A stretch of DNA of 18,903 nt, taken from positions 1 to 18,903 of the forward strand of contig JAFQVE010000187.1 in NCBI GenBank assembly GCA_017408185.1. The letters run 5' to 3'. The stretch comes from Oscillospiraceae bacterium (lineage in GTDB: Bacteria > Bacillota_A > Clostridia > Oscillospirales > JAAYXM01). The first letter of the stretch is position 1. The number at the start of each line of letters is the position of its first letter. The notes under the pieces were generated by a model that was given only the letters and a program-made list of their open reading frames with translations, was not told where the DNA came from and ran no database searches. Positions 16,481-18,903 of the stretch are shown in pieces. The position numbers were made by a program, and so were the translations under genes.

Positions 16481-16517
16481 ATGTATCGTTGAAACCTATC
16501 AACGGTACATTTTTTTG
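16481..16517 (+). terminator. Intrinsic terminator of the ior/paaK operon
   Basis: A 12-bp stem, ATGTATCGTTGA (16481-16492) with TCAACGGTACAT (16499-16510), has a 6-nt loop AACCTA and a single G-U pair. It is followed directly by six T residues. An A-rich tract before the stem could let it work in the reverse direction too, though no gene on the - strand would need it. It starts 22 bp after the ACT gene stop and separates the operon from the FAD-Rieske gene. Confidence 0.92.
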
Positions 16518-16630
16518 CTCTTTTAAGCAGGTCAGTATAACGAGAAAAACAGAAAGTCATTTCACTAAGCAGCTGAATACCTGCAGCCAAACCGCAAATA
16601 CTAACCGTATTATGTTTCGGAGGAAGTATG

Positions 16631-17938
16631 ATGGATTCTGTTTGGAAAAAGGATGCCCGGCACATCTCGTTTGACGCTTTGAAAGGGAACAAAACCACCG
16701 ACGCTTTAATCGTCGGTGGAGGGATTGCGGGCATTTTGTGCGCGTATAAATTAAAGAATGCAGGTGTGGACTGCATTCTTGCGGAAGCCGGAAATATTTG
16801 CGGCGGCGTCACACAAAACACAACAGCGAAAATTACGCTCGGTCACGGCTTGGTTTATGACAAGCTGATAAAACGCTTTGGTGAAGAAAAGGCGCGGCTT
16901 TATATAGAAGCCCAAACGCGTGCAGGTAAAGAATACGCCGACCTTTGCCGCAATATCGACTGTAACTTTGAAATAAAGGATTCATATGTGTATTCTCTTG
17001 ATAACCGCAGAAAGCTTGAGCGGGAAATTGAAGCTTTGCATCGCCTCGGCGCGGAAGCTGAATTTTCAGATGCCGGAGAGCTGCCCTTTGAAGTTGCGGG
17101 TGCGGTGCGACTGCAGCGGCAGGCGCAGTTTCACCCCTTGAAATTTTTGTATACACTTGCAAAAGACTTTCCCATATACGAAAACACCAAGGTAACAGAG
17201 TTCTTGCCAAACAAGGCAGTAACCAACCACGGAAGCATAAGCTTCAGAAAGCTTCTCGTCACAACTCATTTTCCCATATTCAATAAACACGGCTCATATT
17301 TCATAAAGCTCTATCAGCACCGGTCATACGTCCTCGCGCTCCGCGGTGCACAAAGTATAAACGGAATGTACGTGGATGAATCGAAAACCGGTCTTTCATT
17401 CCGCACATATGGTGATTTACTTCTTCTCGGCGGCGGAGGGCACCGTACCGGAAAGCAGGGTGGCTGCTGGCAAGAGCTTGAAGCTTTTGCCGCAGAAGCT
17501 TATCCGAATTCGGAAATTGTCGCTAAATGGGCAACTCAGGATTGTATGACGCTGGACGGCGTTCCGTATATAGGTAGGTATTCCGCGTCTACGCCGGATG
17601 TATACGTAGCAACCGGCTTTAATAAATGGGGAATGACGAACTCAATGGTCGCCGCAGATATCCTCTGCGACCTCGTCATGGAAAAACAAAACCCGTATGC
17701 CGAAGTTTTTTCACCGTCACGCAGTATCCTGCATCCTCAGCTTGCCATCAACGCTTTTGAATCAACCGTAGGGCTTCTGACTCCCACCGCTCCGCGCTGT
17801 CCGCATCTCGGATGCGCACTTAAGTATAACCGTGCCGAGCATACGTGGGATTGCCCGTGCCACGGCTCGCGATTTGACGAAAATGGCGAGGTTATTGATA
17901 ACCCCGCCACTGATGACAATAAAAGTATCGGAAAGTGA
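16631..17938 (+). CDS. FAD-dependent oxidoreductase with C-terminal Rieske [2Fe-2S] site
   Basis: An NAD/FAD-binding DAO-fold oxidoreductase of about 435 residues. The dinucleotide motif is DALIVGGGIAGILCAYKL near the N-terminus; GVTQNTTAKIT and GFNKWGMTNSMVAADIL belong to the DAO fold. The C-terminal Rieske site is complete: C390-P-H392-L-G-C395 and C408-P-C410-H411-G-S. The stretch between the DAO domain and the first Rieske cysteine is short, without the N-terminal strands usually found in a full Rieske domain. The substrate is unknown. Two ATGs are adjacent (16628 and 16631); GGAGG at 16619-16623 is 7 bp from the second and 4 bp from the first, so the second is preferred. It lies beyond the ior terminator, so it probably has its own promoter, but no convincing boxes were found in 16518-16618. 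It converges with the AraC-type gene. Confidence 0.87.
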   Translation: MDSVWKKDARHISFDALKGNKTTDALIVGGGIAGILCAYKLKNAGVDCILAEAGNICGGVTQNTTAKITLGHGLVYDKLIKRFGEEKARLYIEAQTRAGKEYADLCRNIDCNFEIKDSYVYSLDNRRKLEREIEALHRLGAEAEFSDAGELPFEVAGAVRLQRQAQFHPLKFLYTLAKDFPIYENTKVTEFLPNKAVTNHGSISFRKLLVTTHFPIFNKHGSYFIKLYQHRSYVLALRGAQSINGMYVDESKTGLSFRTYGDLLLLGGGGHRTGKQGGCWQELEAFAAEAYPNSEIVAKWATQDCMTLDGVPYIGRYSASTPDVYVATGFNKWGMTNSMVAADILCDLVMEKQNPYAEVFSPSRSILHPQLAINAFESTVGLLTPTAPRCPHLGCALKYNRAEHTWDCPCHGSRFDENGEVIDNPATDDNKSIGK

Positions 17939-17950
17939 AAAACATCTTTT

Positions 17951-18903
17951 TTAGTAATGCAATAACGATATCTGATGCTCTTCAAACATCTGTTCGGTAT
18001 ATAGCGGTGCCCACGCCATGCTTTTTACGCTCGCACGGAATATTTCGTCGCCGTGTTCGCGTATCCATTTTCCGTGCTGGCGCCGTATGGCAAGGGGAGA
18101 CATACCGTAAATTTCACGGCAGACCTGTGCAAGGTGCGAACTGTCAAAAAATCCACACTCTGCGGCGATTTCCGCGATGCTCTTGTCTGTGACTTTCAAA
18201 AGCGTATACGCATTCTGCATGCGCAGGGAAGTTATGTAGCTGTGGCACGTTTGACCGATGGTTGAGTTGAATGCAGATGTAAAAGTCCTTCGCGACATCA
18301 TTGCAATGCTGCTTAGCTCGTCAATCGTCATTTTCTTCGCTGTGTTGGCGAGAAGATATGCCATCGCTTCGTCAATGCACTCCATCCTCGTGCGTATCTG
18401 CGCAAGCTCAATTTTGTTTACAGACGTATCCACGCTCTTTGCAAATATTTCAAGAAGCCGCACAATGTCGTTCGTAATTTTGTTTGTGTGCATCGCCATA
18501 TGGTTCTGATATTCTGCTAAAATGTCCGAGCATATCAGATCTGCAAGCTGTTTGTCGCGTCCTGTAATCGTGGTGTGAGGGGCAAGGTAAAACGAATCAA
18601 AAGACGCATTCTCAAAGCTGTGCCCCAAAAACGGAACATTGTTGTTTTCAAGAAAGTTCTTTTTTATCGAAATCTGATAAACAATTGCCTCATCAAGGTT
18701 AGTTTCAGAGGTGTCTATTCTGTGTATCATATACGGGAAGATAACCGCGGCGCTTCCGGCTTTTTGCGGATATGTAACGCCGTTTATCGTGTGGAGCCAG
18801 CTACCTGAAACAGTGTACCATATCTGCAGATAATCGTGCCAGTGGGGACTGTTTATTTTGTTGTGAGAAACCATTTGCACGGTAAAGGGCAATATGTCAA
18901 ACA
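17951..18903 (-). CDS. AraC-family transcriptional regulator (cupin + HTH), 5' end outside window
   Basis: The - strand frame is open to the window edge. A TTG at 18892 could start it, but the codons upstream (reading FDI) continue the frame and fit an N-terminal extension, so the true start is probably outside. About 315 residues are visible. The N-terminal third is an AraC-type cupin sensor (SPHWHDYLQIWYTVSG, then AGSAAVIFPYMIHRID). The C-terminal part is the double helix-turn-helix: MTIDELSSIAMMSRRTFTSAF and KSIAEIAAECGFFDSSHLAQVC, followed by YGMSPLAIRRQ. Some 40 residues extend past the usual end of the HTH domain. Such proteins are usually activators responding to a small ligand; ligand and targets are unknown here. 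It ends 12 bp from the stop of the convergent FAD-Rieske gene, which does not by itself imply regulation of that gene. Confidence 0.85.
   Translation of the reverse strand, partial: FDILPFTVQMVSHNKINSPHWHDYLQIWYTVSGSWLHTINGVTYPQKAGSAAVIFPYMIHRIDTSETNLDEAIVYQISIKKNFLENNNVPFLGHSFENASFDSFYLAPHTTITGRDKQLADLICSDILAEYQNHMAMHTNKITNDIVRLLEIFAKSVDTSVNKIELAQIRTRMECIDEAMAYLLANTAKKMTIDELSSIAMMSRRTFTSAFNSTIGQTCHSYITSLRMQNAYTLLKVTDKSIAEIAAECGFFDSSHLAQVCREIYGMSPLAIRRQHGKWIREHGDEIFRASVKSMAWAPLYTEQMFEEHQISLLHY

Noticed and set aside
16518..16618. Possible promoter for the FAD-Rieske gene (TTGCTC 16515-16520 with TATAAC 16536-16541)
   Set aside because: The -35 matches only three of six positions, overlaps the terminator T-run and the spacer is 15 bp; too weak to list.
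16628..17938. FAD-Rieske gene as a truncated pseudogene because of its short C-terminal domain
   Set aside because: All cluster ligands and both ends are intact with no frameshift or stop, so it reads as a compact functional protein.

Overview
The window looks like chromosomal DNA of a low-to-mid GC Firmicute, most likely an anaerobic clostridium of the Oscillospirales/Ruminococcaceae type. This is inferred from the glgC-glgD pair (GlgD is a Firmicutes protein), a T-box leader RNA, strong purine-rich ribosome binding sites, and ferredoxin-dependent 2-oxoacid metabolism. No tRNA, rRNA, insertion sequence, phage gene or CRISPR array was seen.

Region 1 (1-10354) holds the C-terminal end of a D-Ala-D-Ala carboxypeptidase, followed after 3 bp by a tight glycogen cluster: glgB, glgC, glgD, glgA, glgP and a cytoplasmic GH13 alpha-glucan hydrolase. 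GlgC/GlgD make ADP-glucose, GlgA polymerises it and GlgB branches it. GlgP and the GH13 enzyme take the polymer down again. All genes are on the + strand with gaps of 24 bp or less.

Region 2 (10355-16517) is the most interesting part. A good sigma-A promoter (TTGACT-17-TAAAAT) drives a complete T-box leader: stem I with AGUA/GAA specifier loop, T-box bulge UGGU, antiterminator and competing terminator. The specifier codon is best read as UUC (Phe). Downstream is a five-gene operon: an AMP-forming acyl-CoA synthetase, iorA, iorB, a PaaK-type phenylacetate-CoA ligase and a tandem ACT-domain protein, closed by a 12-bp-stem intrinsic terminator. A T-box turns genes on when its tRNA is uncharged, so this operon should be induced by phenylalanine starvation. 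The inferred direction is therefore anabolic: aryl acetate to aryl-acetyl-CoA, then ferredoxin-dependent reductive carboxylation by IorAB to the aryl-pyruvate precursor of phenylalanine. These enzymes are more often annotated as catabolic.

Region 3 (16518-18903) holds an FAD-dependent oxidoreductase with a compact C-terminal Rieske [2Fe-2S] site on the + strand. It converges on a 5'-truncated AraC-family regulator on the - strand, with 12 bp between their stop codons.
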